NCBI GenBank assembly: GCA_022457155.1
Contig: JAJGOT010000442.1
Location: 248,001-312,000 of the forward strand
Reading direction: 5' to 3'
Length of the DNA stretch: 64,000 bases
Origin: Cladopsammia gracilis
Taxonomy: Eukaryota > Cnidaria > Anthozoa > Scleractinia > Dendrophylliidae
Positions 12,049-22,920 of the stretch are shown here, piece after piece. The notes beneath the pieces are model-generated. The model was not told where the DNA came from. It saw only the letters and a list, made by a program, of their open reading frames with translations, and ran no database searches. The first letter of the stretch is position 1; every line of letters starts with the position of its first letter. The translations under genes were made by a program, and so were the position numbers.

Positions 12049-12238
12049 AATAGGCCATTTGCACGATGACGTCATTTGACTACTACTACCAGAATCCTTC
12101 AGTTTTTTGTTTTGTAGTGCAAATTAGGGCTATTGTTATTTAAACCGCACTGGGATTACAAAATTTAAATAAGAAAGGAAAAACGAAATGAATTCTGGTA
12201 ATAGTAGTCAAATGACGTCATCGTGCAAATGGCCTATT
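12049..12238. mobile_element. MITE, AATAGGCCATTTGCACGATG termini, copy 1
   Basis: 190 bases with about 48-base inverted ends containing TGACGTCA. The same element lies inverted at 54450-54639 and, by eye, differs at only two positions, so both copies are young. TA next to GGCC on each side suggests a TA target site. No open frame. Confidence 0.9.
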
Positions 12239-12524
12239 GCCAATGCACTGTCAATTTATCAAATGTTTTGAAAGTTTACTAAAAACGTTCTAAGCGTTTA
12301 AAAACTGTGAACTGCAGAATTGTCGGCGCCATTTGCCTAGGGGTTGATACATTATCCTCCTAAAATCGAGTATTAAATTATGCTTTTTGGCGTCACCCTC
12401 CAAAACGGACTATTATGCTCCAAAATATGCTCGACTACAACTATTACGCTCGTAATTGTGCCGCAAAAAATTTCCCCACCCCACCCTCCACAAAACAAAC
12501 ACAATTTTTCATAAAACAAATTCT

Positions 12525-12555
<31 letters not shown>
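12525..12555. repeat. (GATA)n microsatellite
   Basis: Seven to eight perfect tetranucleotide units. Confidence 0.95.
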
Positions 12556-12556
<1 letters not shown>

Positions 12557-12718
12557 CTTTATTTATACACGGTATTTCCATCAGCTAAATTATCACAATC
12601 AGCTAACTACCTAACTTCCTAACTACAAATAAGAGGTACAATATAAAAAATAAAAACTGCTTCTCATGGAGGCCGTGTTCAAACATATAGTACTATAGTA
12701 GTACTATCATAGTACTAT

Positions 12719-12751
12719 CATGCCGGCAAAACAGTACTACTTTGCCGGCAT
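12719..12751. repeat. hairpin ATGCCGGCAAA / TTTGCCGGCAT
   Basis: An 11-base perfect inverted repeat with an 11-base loop lies next to a run of overlapping AGTACTAT words (12686-12719). Function unknown; probably part of a small decayed element. Confidence 0.6.
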
Positions 12752-13320
12752 TGTGCTCGATGCTCCAACTATAGTATTTTGCTAAAAATTATGCCGACAT
12801 AATGTATCAAACTCTACATTTGCCAACATAATTTTGATCAGGCGCAAAGAGTTTTGGTCAGTTTTCAACGGAATAAACCTCATCATTTTGAGAAAACTTA
12901 TAAGATAGTAATGTCAACTCATCATTTTATACATCCGTACCCATATTTCCATTTTAATATTAAATAAAATCCCACTAAATAAAACGAAAAACGCCTCGGA
13001 CGTTTGACCGCGGTGACTGTGATCATTGCCATTTAAAAAAAAAGTTATGTATCGATCAACGGAGGACCTGTTGAGTTTGACATGTCTGGGTGGTGTTTGG
13101 TAATCGTTGAAATTATTTGAATGATTTTCTCGCGTAGTCAGAAATCTTACAGTATTCTTTGAGACCATTTAACTGGTTAAAAAGTGTACAAATATAACAA
13201 CAATCCTATCAGTCGGTTAGTTCAATAAAATTATAGATTGATATAAGGAGAATTAAGTTAATTAACAGGTACAAAAGAGATGCCTAGTTCGGGAATCTGA
13301 TTGGCTAAACTGATTTGTAA

Positions 13321-13397
13321 CAACCTCGTTCCCAGGACTTTTCCCTTCAAGAGAGGGCGCCCCTCTCTCGAAGGGAAAAGTCCTGGGAACAAGGTTG
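13321..13397. mobile_element. small palindromic MITE, CAACCTCGTTCCCAGG termini, copy 1
   Basis: 77 bases. CAACCTCGTTCCCAGGACTT and the matching AAGTCCTGGGAACAAGGTTG pair almost along the whole element, with a loop near GAGGGCGCCCCTC. The same family recurs at 18049-18146, and one end survives near 56570. Confidence 0.85.
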
Positions 13398-13531
13398 GAT
13401 TTGTAATTTGTCCATCTTCTGATATACGCAACCTCGATTCTAATCCCCTTCCTTCTAATCTCCTCGCTCGTTAAAAACTCAGCCTCGAAGTCTGATTGAG
13501 TGTTCACTTTTTTTTTTTTATCAAGTTCCAG

Positions 13532-14164
13532 ATCCCGTTGCCTTTTTCCCTCTAAATTCAGAGTATGGTACCAAGGAAATCAACAACCGAGTAGCCCAAG
13601 GGGTCCCTAGTGGAGTTACTTTGGCCCCAGGACCAGACGGAGCAGCTCACGGCTCTTACGAATTCTCTGGAACTTCAAACAGCTACATTGAGTTTCCTAA
13701 CCACGCAGGGGGACCGTTGGACGTACGTTACTCGATGACAATGCTATGCTGGGTGTACTACAATGGCCAAGATGGACCTCTCTTCAACTACAAGACCAGT
13801 GGAGCCTGGGGTGTGCATCTGTGGGTGAACTTCGGCCAACTTTTTGCCCGCTTCACAAGAAGAGCCCATTATCGGTTTACACCCGCCTTGGGAAACATCC
13901 ACCTAGCGGGCGGCGGATGGAAGTTTGTTGGGGCATCGTACGACCGAGGTTCTGGTGAAGCCAAGTTGTGGTTCGATGGAGGCGTGGTTCAGACATTGAA
14001 CATTGGAGCATCTCTGGAACTAGCCACACAGGACCCTATCAGAATGGGAGTGAAGAGCGGTGACGGGAGGTACTTCAAAGGCAGAATTGCTCAGATGCGG
14101 GTGTACAACAAAGCTTTGAGTCAAGAGCAAATACAGGCGCTGAGAAACATGAACCCGATACCAA
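13532..14164 (+). CDS. locus A LamG exon 1 (concanavalin A-like lectin fold)
   Basis: A 633-base exon, phase 1 at both ends. It follows the polypyrimidine tract and acceptor TCAAGTTCCAG at 13531 and ends at a CCAA|GTAAGA donor. It encodes about 211 residues forming one LamG / Laminin_G_3-type jelly-roll domain: PVAFFPLNS and PDGAAHGSYEFSG at the start, SNSYIEFPNHAG and YSMTMLCWVYYNGQDGPLFN in the middle, then WKFVGASYDRGSG, LWFDG, DPIRMGVKSGDGRYFKGRIA and the terminal helix LSQEQIQALR. The family is predicted extracellular and may bind glycans, which is inferred from the fold only. Phase matches exon 1 at 9504. Locus A2 and C exons are close paralogs. Relative to them it has KSGDG instead of KIGDG and a weaker donor. 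Confidence 0.85.
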
Positions 14165-14204
14165 GTAAGAAAATTCCCACTTGAGACAAATTGAAAACAG
14201 GCAA

Positions 14205-14650
14205 TACTACAGGAAGGTACTTCTCAATAGCTTTCATTTGAATGGTCACACTTTACGATTTTTCATGCACAGACTTAAAAGTTAGAACCACCTTGTAGGG
14301 CATAATAAGCAGTACCACATGAAAGTACTGCTCAACAGCTTTTATTTGAATGGTCACACTTTAGGATCAGTTCATCCACAGAATCAAAAGGAAGAACCAC
14401 CTTATACAGCATAATAAACGGTACCACAGGAAAGTACTGCTCAGTAGCTTTCATTTGAATGGTCACACTTAAGAATTTCATCCACAGACTTAAAAGTTAG
14501 AATCACCTTACACAGCATAATAAACAGTACCACAGGAAAGTACTGCTCAGTTATTTTAGCTTTCATTTGAATGGTCACATTTTAGGATTTCGTCCGAAAA
14601 CTCAACAGTCTGAGCCACTCTGTGTACTATGGCATAATAAAGAGCACCAC
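14205..14650 (+). repeat. 106-bp repeat array, about 4 copies, after LamG exon 1 of locus A
   Basis: The same unit and orientation as at 9629-10985. It starts about 40 bases after the donor at 14165. Confidence 0.9.
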
Positions 14651-15248
14651 AAGATCTAAAAGAACCGCCCAATTGGGTGAATGAAAACTCCTGTAGTATT
14701 TCATGCTGTAGAATTGGTTGTCCTATTGTCGTGCCCTTAGAAACATTTAGATAACACTTAGGCCGGGGGAACCCTCCTTTCATAAGCTATATGTACATGT
14801 GCGGTCAAGCGATATCGGTATAGAATTGGAATATTTTTGTCTGAAAATGGATATGTTTTGCCTTCTGGCTTGACATTGAATAGGGGGGAATTGTTAAGGG
14901 TTAGGTCTGAAGTGGGCGGGAATATCTGAAGCGGACTACATTACCTCCGCTAGAAAATAACCGAAATATGGAGATTTTTCCAAAGATTTTCTGTGCTTTT
15001 GTTTCGACTTTGACTTTTGTGTTCACCTTTAGCTTAAAATAAGCTTTGGGGACATTTTTAAGAATAGAAATAAAATCCTCGGTTAAGTTTTCCGGGTTAC
15101 CGCCTTTTGACAACCGCGGGGCCCTGGGGAGAAGCGCTGCGTGACGACTCAAACAACGGTTGCGAGTGAAACTACCTCAATCCTCGCCGTTAAAAACTCG
15201 GCCTCGAAGTCTAATTGAGTGTTCAATCTTTATTTTATCAATTTCCAG

Positions 15249-15881
15249 TTCCCGTTGCCTTTTTCCCTCTTAATTCCGCATATGGTACCACGGAAATCAA
15301 GAACCGTGTAGCCCAAGGGGTCCCTAGTGGAGTTACTCTGGCCCCAGGACCAGACGGAGCAGCTGACGGCTCTTACGAATTCTCTGGAACTTCAAACAGC
15401 TACATTGAGTTTCCTAACTACGCAGGGGGACCGTTGGACGTACGTTACTCGATGACAATGCTATGCTGGGTGTACTACAATGGCCAAGACGGACCTCTCT
15501 TCAACTACAAGACCGGTGGAGCCTGGGGAGTGCATCTGTGGGTGAACTTCGGCCAAGTTTTTGCCCGCTTCACAAGAAGAGCCCATTATCGGTTTACACC
15601 CGCCTTGGGAAACACGACTCTAGCGGTCGGCGAATGGAAGTTTGTTGGAGCATCGTACGACCGAGTTTCTGGTGAAGCCAAGTTGTGGGTCGATGGAGAC
15701 GTAGTTCAGACGTTGAACATTGGAGCATCTCTGGAACTAGCCACACAGGACCCTATCAGAATGGGAGTGAAGATTGGTGACGGGAGGTACTTCAAAGGCA
15801 GGATCGCTCAGATGCAGGTGTACAGCAGTGTTTTGCATCAGGAGCAAATACAGGGGTTAAGACACAGGACCTCAGTACCAG
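15249..15881 (+). CDS. locus A LamG exon 2 (tandem duplicate)
   Basis: Same length (633 bases) and phase (1-1) as the exon at 13532, with acceptor TCAATTTCCAG and a perfect donor CCAG|GTGAGA. The domain is intact: PVAFFPLNSAYG, PDGAADGSYEFSG, TMLCWVYYNGQDGPLFN, WKFVGASYDRVSG, LWVDGD, DPIRMGVKIGDGRYFKGRIA. Flanking intron sequence is also duplicated: the block with CGGCCTCGAAGTCTAATTGA before the exon and the GGCTTGACATT block after it. The copy therefore arose by tandem duplication of exon plus intron. Because both exons are phase 1-1 they could be used together, giving a two-LamG protein, or as mutually exclusive alternatives. The sequence does not decide which. Confidence 0.85.
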
Positions 15882-16309
15882 GTGAGAATGTGAATCATCC
15901 TGTTGAATATGACGAATCAACTTTTTTTTGTAAAAAACTGCCACAAGAGAGAAATTGAAAAACAGACAGTACCACAGGTAAGAACTGCTCAATAACTTTT
16001 ATTTGGTATGGTCACTCTTTATATTAGGATAAGTGATATAGATTTTTGCCATTTTGGCTTGACATTAACTAAGGGGGGAGAGTGTAAAGGGTAAGGTCTC
16101 AAGTGGGCAGGAAAATCTGAAACGGGTTACATTACCCCCGCCAGAACATTTTGAGGAGTACCCATCCCCCGCCAAAAAAATATCCCCGATTTTAACACTT
16201 AATTCGGCAAAAGCTTCTCTGAGCTACTTCCCTGAGGTGTATAACTAAACTGCTACACTGTAGCGCAATATGCTACTTTCATTTAAATTGTACGGCACAG
16301 TACCTAGTA

Positions 16310-16471
16310 GCAAGGAATCAGAGAATTAACTCTGTGTGTAAATTATAGTGCTAAGGTAAACCCATAAATTTCCCTGTACTGAGCGTTAGCCCTAGTAAGG
16401 AAATGAGGGACCACACGAGGGAAAGAAAAAATCTTTGACCTCGGTGGGATTCGAACCCACGACCTAGTAGT
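16310..16471 (-). mobile_element. 5'-truncated tRNA-derived SINE with 7-base target duplication
   Basis: On the minus strand the element begins within a tRNA-like 3' half with a B box (GTGGGTTCGAATCCCACCGA) and continues into a SINE body. CCTAGTA flanks it at 16303-16309 and 16472-16478. Locus C has the uninterrupted site (ACAGTACCTAGTAACCAGAC near 45207), confirming a recent insertion in locus A's last intron. The A-box half is missing. Confidence 0.8.
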
Positions 16472-16527
16472 CCTAGTAACTAGACAAGTATTGATTAGCT
16501 TCTTTGTTCTTCTACTTGTATTCACAG

Positions 16528-16532
16528 CATGA
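16528..16532 (+). CDS. locus A last exon, coding part (stop)
   Basis: The acceptor ACTTGTATTCACAG at 16527 is followed by CATGA. In phase 1 this adds one alanine and then the stop TGA. The exon then runs as 3' untranslated sequence to an AATAAA at 16610. Locus C has the same exon with one extra serine codon. Conservation of acceptor, early stop and poly(A) signal in both loci supports it as the real end of the gene. Confidence 0.65.
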
Positions 16533-16609
16533 GCCGGAAGTGAAGGCCATGAAGTCTTTTGAAAGTTACTCGGTGATACACCGCTTTTCTTTGCTTGAAT
16601 TATTAAATG

Positions 16610-16615
16610 AATAAA
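16610..16615 (+). terminator. poly(A) signal AATAAA, locus A
   Basis: AATAAA lies 78 bases after the stop codon, with the same block in locus C at 45348. Confidence 0.65.
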
Positions 16616-16708
16616 TTTTACCGTTAAACCGTCCTGTTGTCTCTTTTTTACTTGCGGTTTACTATGTGAACATATTCACATCTAACACGCGCAATATAAA
16701 ATGATTTT

Positions 16709-16795
16709 ATTATTATTATTATAATTATTATTATTATTATTATTGTTATTATTATTATTATGTGTTTATTATTATTATTATTATTATTATTATAG
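16709..16795. repeat. (ATT)n microsatellite, interrupted
   Basis: About 25 TTA/ATT units with a few interruptions. Confidence 0.95.
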
Positions 16796-16921
16796 GTGCC
16801 ATTTTGTTTTATTATCCGCTATTGTTTACCTTCCTTGTTTATGAAACTAAGGTAATAACCCCATACTTACTGTACCTTAACCTCCATTAAGTGGCCAGTT
16901 GGCTATTTCCAGAGGATGACC

Positions 16922-17272
16922 ACTTAATTAACAATTATTGGATGAGGTTGAGCATGATAGCGATAATTATCAAGGCCAAAGTTTGTGTTATCTGCCGAAG
17001 CCGAAGGCTGAGGCGGATAACACAAACTGAGCTGCACTTGTAAAGACAAGAGCGCGCACAAAAAAAGTGATCAATGCACAGCAGTCAACTTGTAAGTAAA
17101 CAACTTACGTCACTTCTGCATGCATAAAACTATTGTCTGTAGGTATGACGTCACTTCTGCATGCATAAAACTATTGTCTGTAGGTATGACGTAACAGAAA
17201 CAGCGAGCAATAATTAGCTGCGTGCTTATAGCCAATCAAAATCGAGCTAGTGACACCAATGTATAATAATAG
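16922..17272. mobile_element. MITE-like repeat, CAATTATTGGATGAGGTTGA family, internally deleted copy
   Basis: Shares its full length with 36130-36546 but lacks about 70 bases of the second inverted arm (GGCCTTGATAATTATCGC..). Both copies have two tandem 40-odd base units around TTCTGCATGCATAAAACTAT, TGTCTGTAGGTATGACGT. Confidence 0.8.
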
Positions 17273-17587
17273 GGGTTTAAGGGGATGACTAAGGAGATCA
17301 ATGCAGTATGTAGAATATTCTGGTAACGTCCTGATAGATACAGTGTATCACTCCCAGGGTCTGTGGGGATGCGTGGGGTCAGACATATTGGGTGTGGTCA
17401 AACGTATTGGGTCAGGGTGGGGTTAACCACTAAAAGCAAACTATTCTCCCATTCAGCAGTTATATAATAAAGACCAAAACAATTCACATTTTCTTCTAGC
17501 TGCCCTTCCTTATCTACAAATCAACTTGCGCCCATCCCTAGAATCGCGAGGTTTTGCGAATCACGTATTTCTATTAAATATATTTTT

Positions 17588-17970
17588 GTGTTTCACGGCC
17601 AACGAGGAAGGAGCCCAGCTTAGAGACTTTAAAAAAAGAAGAAAAAAAAAAAGAAAAAGAAACAAAAGTAAGAAAAGGAAATGTTTGATTTTCTGAGACG
17701 ACATGTCTAAATAGAGTTCACACTTAGTTAAATTGTGGCCGAATAATTCAGTTGATAGATGAAAGCATTCGTAATGACGAATCGAACGTGTTTCACTGCC
17801 AACGGGGAAGGAGTCTAGCTTAGAGGTTTTGTAAAGAAACAAAAGTAAGAAAAGGAATGTATGATTTCCTGAGACGACATGTCTAAATAGAGTTCACACT
17901 TAAGTAATTAAATTGTGGCCGAATAATTCAGTTGATAGCTGAAAGCATTCATAATGACGAATCGAACGAA
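17588..17970. repeat. tandem duplication of about 190 bases
   Basis: The block ending GACGAATCGAACG (17588-17788) is repeated directly (17789-17970). The first copy carries an extra A-rich stretch near 17631-17665. No coding potential. Confidence 0.8.
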
Positions 17971-18048
17971 AGCATACACCATTTTGACGAGCCATGAGAA
18001 AATCGTGAACAACACCGATAACATGTGACGCCACATACTTGTGCCCAC

Positions 18049-18146
18049 CAACCTCGTTCCCAGGGTTATCGTTTTTGTTCATTTGAGAGGGCGGAAAATT
18101 TCATAATTGAAATTGAAAAAAGGGGAAAGCCCTGGGAACAAGGTTG
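18049..18146. mobile_element. small MITE, CAACCTCGTTCCCAGG termini, copy 2
   Basis: Same ends as 13321-13397 with a longer, less symmetrical centre. Confidence 0.8.
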
Positions 18147-19091
18147 TGCTACCCACGTGACTGGGTAGTGATATACAGATGTTCCCCAGCCGGTGTGCTT
18201 GTGGTAGACCTGAAAAAAAAATTCAAATGTGAAATACAATTTAAGAGTTTTCAAGTTTTTTTGTTGATAAGACCACATTATATTATCTTCCGCTATCTGC
18301 TCAATGGTTACCGTAGTTGTGTTAGTTAAAAAAACAATTAGTCCGTTTGAGCATGCGCGGGTCTTCCTGCATTTTTTAACGTGGTGAAAGGTGCTGAAAG
18401 TGTGTTTAAAACTTTAAGCTCAAGCTATAGTTCATTTCTAGTTTATATGTCACCTATTGCCTTGTATTTTGGTTCATGTCAATTCCGGCTGCAGGAGAAT
18501 TCAGTAGTATATGAAGACAAAACTATCCTATTTCATCTTCATTCCGTATATTCTTTATATTTATTCTCCATTTCATTCTCAATGTATGGACTCGATCTGT
18601 AAGGAGAAATAAAGTTTTGATCACTCCGGTTTTAACAGTTTGCTTTGCGGTTTTTCAAAACTTGCATCTGTCCGACATGAATTTTGATTTACATCTTTTG
18701 CGACTCAAACCTTAATACAGGATCGATATAACTTTAGATACACCCATGAATTTTTCAATTTTGGTTACGGGTAATATTTTTAAATGTGTTGTTTGATTTC
18801 GATCTAAAATAGGGGAAAAAGCTGCAAAAAGAATAAATCAAGTTTGTGCATGAACAAGAGCCTAAGTTATCAATTTGATTAATCTTTCAGACAGACTTTC
18901 ATTTTAATATTTTACGAGCACAAAAGAGATGAAATAAAAAATCAAAATCAATCAGCTAGACGGAACTGGGAAGGCGCAAGCGTTTCAACTTCACCAAAGC
19001 AAAAGACGTTTCCAAGAGTTTGAAAACTTAAAGTTTGCTAACATTTCTTTAAGGATAGCGCACACATTGCGCAGGGAAACAGGCTTTCAAC

Positions 19092-19331
19092 ATGAATATG
19101 GTCGAATCGCTTGAACAGCTGTCTTCAAACAGCGCGAAGAAAAAGAAGCACAAAAAGCAGCAATTCAATGATGGTATGGTGGATGCTGGTGATCGAGAGG
19201 CAAAGAAACCGGCTCACACCACAACAGGTCTGATGCTCGCCGCAATGTATAATGTGCTTATTTTCGCGTATGCGTACTACACGAAAAACTATTTGGTAAT
19301 GATGCTGGTAATTGCGATATGGATGGTGTAA
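19092..19331 (+). CDS. small membrane protein, family shared with 49527-49811
   Basis: Single-exon frame of 79 residues. The N-terminal 40 are polar and strongly basic (KKKKHKKQQ near residues 16-24). The C-terminal 36 residues are hydrophobic, enough for one long or two short membrane helices (GLMLAAMYNVLIFAYAYY, then NYLVMMLVIAIWMV at the very end). The start AACATGA has A at -3. AATAAA lies at 19776. The C-terminal half aligns with the 94-residue protein at 49527-49811: shared H, G, LIF-Y, NYLV and A-W positions in the same order. Conservation between two copies on opposite strands 30 kb apart is the main argument that it is real. I do not recognise the family; location in a membrane is predicted only. 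Confidence 0.55.
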   Translation: MNMVESLEQLSSNSAKKKKHKKQQFNDGMVDAGDREAKKPAHTTTGLMLAAMYNVLIFAYAYYTKNYLVMMLVIAIWMV

Positions 19332-20036
19332 AGCGTTACCGACAGAATGAGTTTTTATGGAAACATTTGGGATTGCCTTGGCGTTTACGAACTGACTGAT
19401 AATCTTAACCCTTTCACTCCCAGAGTCAATTATGGAGATGGATACATGTAATGTAGTTCTAACTTTTGAGTCTGTGGACGAAATCCCATGATATGACCAA
19501 CAATCAAATCAAACCTCTTCGGCAGTACTGACCAGTATTTTTGCATGGCACGATTTGTTTTCAATATTTTACAAAATGGCATTTGGGTTTTTTCTTGAAT
19601 TATGACTGATTTTTGGCACTCGTGGGAGTTCCTGAAAGGATTCAGAAACAGACTGCACTGAAGCGACTTTACAGATGAACAAACTAGCTAAGTGGTAGAT
19701 TGAACAAGCCCAAACCGGATTTACCGGCTAACTGACTGGTTTAGTACTACTGATAGTGCCACCAGCGACATGACGAATAAACATTCTTCGTTTCTCTCTT
19801 ATAATAATCATTAAATCTTTCATTAGCTTTCATTGACCGTTTTACAGGCTAAAAACGTAAAGCGGCCACTATGGATGCGAGGCTTGTATACAATAGTTCC
19901 ATATTGAATAAACATTCTATTAATTAGAATGTCTATCAGTTTTCACTAAACCGTTGTTGTTGCTGTTTAATCCTTGTTCGTTCCTTTTTAAAAACAAGAT
20001 GTACGTACATAAAATCACCCAGATGTCCATCTATTA
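19332..20036. other. intergenic, one inverted 106-bp repeat unit
   Basis: About 19453-19525 is one reverse-complement unit of the 106-bp family (TAGTTCTAACTTTTGAGTCT). AATAAA motifs occur at 19776 and near 19905. No gene seen. Confidence 0.55.
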
Positions 20037-20625
20037 GTACCACGTACGTTCGTCCATGTCTTTATAAACACTGTCATAAAATGAAGTTGTTTTAACCTGC
20101 ACGGAATTCAAAACAAAGGTTCGCGTTAACCAACACTTGTTTGTCATAATCAGCAGAAAAGGAAAAAAGTTAAAGTCTATCCTTGCCTTCAAGTGGCTTC
20201 AACAGTTTTTATTTTACAGAAAGGGTTAGTTAGCCAATCAACCCTGGTCACGTGCATCCCCTTCATGCCCAGGCTCTTCTCAGAATTTAAAGGGACGGTG
20301 TCCCGGCTGATGATCGTGTTTTCATGATTATGGCCAGGAACTTGCTTTAAGCTTGCTTTGTTATTTTTAAATAGGAAGAAAAGATCAAAGCAAAGAAATA
20401 TTAGCTAAAGAATCAAAGTAACGGCTAAAATAGGGATAATTCTGTAAGAATGGTAAATTTGATTTCTTAACCGCCTGTCACGCTGAAATCAAATTTGATG
20501 AACTTTATAATATTAATCCACTTCCATCCTTGTAATCCTGCACTTTATCTCCAAACTACTGCTTCTGTTTTGCTCTATAGAATCTCTTTATCCAATTTAG
20601 CTGTATATTTTGTGGCATTTGGCGA

Positions 20626-21180
20626 TAGAGCGGTTTTCAATTGAGTATCGAAAGTAATTTCGTGATTGCTTTGGTTGTGCATTGCTACTCTTTGTGATTG
20701 GCTAAAAACTTTCGCGCCATTTTATTAACTAATCAGAGGTAAAACCAAAACCAATCGTGACTTGCTCGCACGCGTTTTCCCGCGCTTGGCGCTGGCTACA
20801 CGTATTTGCTAAGAGTTCTGATTGGTTAATTGGATTGTCTGCGTCTGTTATGATTGGCCAGAGTAATTACTGAGTGATTACTTCGGTTTTGGTTTTATTA
20901 CACTCAATCCTCGGTAGGAAAAAAGATGGCGACTGGTACATTTACCAGTAATTCTTAGCGCACAAAAACCTTAACAACGTTCATAAAAATGTAAAGAAAA
21001 GTTATAAAATCTTCAAACCTATTCTACACATTGTCCGTAGTACTGGAACAAATATTGTAAAAATTTGGCTTTCTTTGCGTCTTTATTATATAATATGTGC
21101 TGTGTTAGGTCCGCAAGGTATTGTGGTAAAATGAACAGCCGCCATCTTTTTTCCTACGGTGGATTGAAAACCTCTCTATA
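20626..21180. mobile_element. MITE, TAGAGCGGTTTTCAATTGAG family, with a nested element
   Basis: 5' end TAGAGCGGTTTTCAATTGAG. The 3' end (TTGAAAACCTCTCTATA, 21164-21180) is separated from the body by a nested element at about 20909-21166, whose own ends GTAGGAAAAAAGATGGCG and CGCCATCTTTTTTCCTAC are inverted repeats. The body has the CCAAAACCAATCGTGACTTG block typical of the family. Confidence 0.8.
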
Positions 21181-21466
21181 GAGCAGTATTCAATTGAGTT
21201 TGAAAAGTAATTACACAATTACTTTGGATTTGTATTGCTACGCTTTGTGATTAGCTAAAAGATCTCGCGCCACTTTCTCGACCAATCAGAAGTAAAACCA
21301 AAACCAATCGTGACTTGCTCGCACGCGTTTTCCCGCGCTTGGCGCCGCCGACAAGTAATTGCTTCCAGCTCTGATTGGTTCATCGAATTGTCTGCGAGTT
21401 CTGTGATTGGTCAGGGTAATTACTTTGGTTTTGGTTTTGCGACACTCGATTGAAAATCGCTCTATA
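21179..21466. mobile_element. MITE, TAGAGCAG family, adjacent second copy
   Basis: Abuts the previous copy and shares its TA. Complete 288-base element ending ATTGAAAATCGCTCTATA. Relatives are at 37754-38041 and 58731-59016. Confidence 0.85.
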
Positions 21467-21824
21467 ACGTGGAAATATTAGCGAAGCGGATTTTGTTATT
21501 ACGTACGTTAAATAAACGTAGATCACCTGACCTTATTGCCTAAAACTCTGAGCTTTCGGGATTTTAAGTCGCCAGCTCTTACTGTGAACTTTCTCAGTTT
21601 CCAATTGAGACGAAAAAGATCACCGTGTAATCGCTTATTTAGCGCGTACTTCTTAATTATACGCGCTAACTCGGCGTTTACACGGTAATGAGCGAGCGAA
21701 ACGCACGATCACGAGTGAAAAATTAATACGGTTTTTCTGTTAATAAGCATCCGCAAAATAAAGAAACTGTATTCGTTAATTTTTTGGGCGGGAAAAATCG
21801 TTGTGTCTCGTAGCCTCAGAATAG

Positions 21825-21968
21825 GGATGATATCTGTTTACAAACATTATTTTTGTTATTCAAATGTGCCAACCACTGGAACAAAAGAACCCTTTGTTTC
21901 GGCAGCCAATAAGACTCTGGTTGGCACATTAATAACAATTGGTGACGACATTGATCATGATCTTCCCT
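21825..21968. mobile_element. 144-base insertion flanked by ATAG
   Basis: Absent from the matching place in copy 2 (near 38432), where a single ATAG remains. Internal AATGTGCCAACCA and TGGTTGGCACATT form an inverted repeat. A young short DNA element. Confidence 0.75.
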
Positions 21969-22523
21969 ATAGTTGATTTTCGCTCGCTCATTCATCCACT
22001 GAGTGAAAAGAGAAACTAATTTTGATATGCACTGATTCTGTGAGTTGAATGCCAGAGTACAAATATTAAGTGCTATAGTAATAACTTTGGCTCAAGCCAA
22101 CGCAGCATTTCAGTTAAATTTGACATTCATTCAACGTTACCAGCAATTTTCGAACCATACTTCAACGTTTATAAACCGAGCAGAATAGAATCAATCGAAT
22201 AAAACAGCATATTACACAGCTGCGGAACTTAGTCCGTGACCGTGCATAAATAAAAACATTTCTGTAAGGCTACATTTTGAGAAACTGAAAGAAATTTGCA
22301 GCTACTTTTACTCGTCAATATTTATTTTTAATCCTAAATTTTTGAGAGGAAATAATGAATGTATAAACTATGAACTACGTGACAATAAGGTGAAACACGC
22401 CTGTGAGCGGAACCAAATCTGAAAAATTAAAAAATTAGTCTCACGAGATAGTTCACTTGATCTACTCATTTAATCGATATTCATAGCTTCATTTCTGGTG
22501 TGTGTAGCACGCGTATATCCACC

Positions 22524-22578
22524 ATGTTCGCAATTTACTTCTGTCTCCTGCTAACTGCGATTGAATTGAAAGCGCAAG
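22524..22578 (+). CDS. locus B exon 1: signal peptide
   Basis: Encodes MFAIYFCLLLTAIELKAQ plus one base, ending at CAAG|GTAGGG, phase 1. Nearly identical to locus C exon 1, with I for V at residue 13, and similar to locus A. The next recognisable phase-1 exons on this strand are the cysteine-rich candidate at 24680 and the fibronectin-II and EGF exons from 26842. The LamG exon found in A and C is missing here. The downstream structure of this gene is therefore inferred. All suggested partner exons are phase 1, so frame does not exclude any of them. Confidence 0.65.
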
Positions 22579-22639
22579 GTAGGGAAAATTGTTTCTACGC
22601 CGTTATAAACTATCGTAAGTGCTGCTCAGTAGCATTTAT

Positions 22640-22920
22640 TTGAATGGTCATAGACAGGATTTCCTCCACGGACTCAGAAGTTAGAACCACCTTGTACAGC
22701 ATAATAAACAGTACCACAGGAAAGTACTGCTCAATAGCTTTTATTTTAATGGTCACACTTTAGGATTTTATCCACAGACTCAAAAGTTAGAACCACCTTG
22801 TACAGCATAAAACAGTACCACAGGAAAGTATTGCTCAGTAGCTTTTATTTGTATGTCCACAGACACGACCACAGTTAGGATTTTGTCCACAGTTACGGAT
22901 TTCATCCACAGACTCAAACC
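22640..22920 (+). repeat. 106-bp repeat, 2-3 copies, intron 1 of locus B
   Basis: Same orientation as at loci A and C, starting about 60 bases after the donor, then degenerating into partial units. Confidence 0.9.
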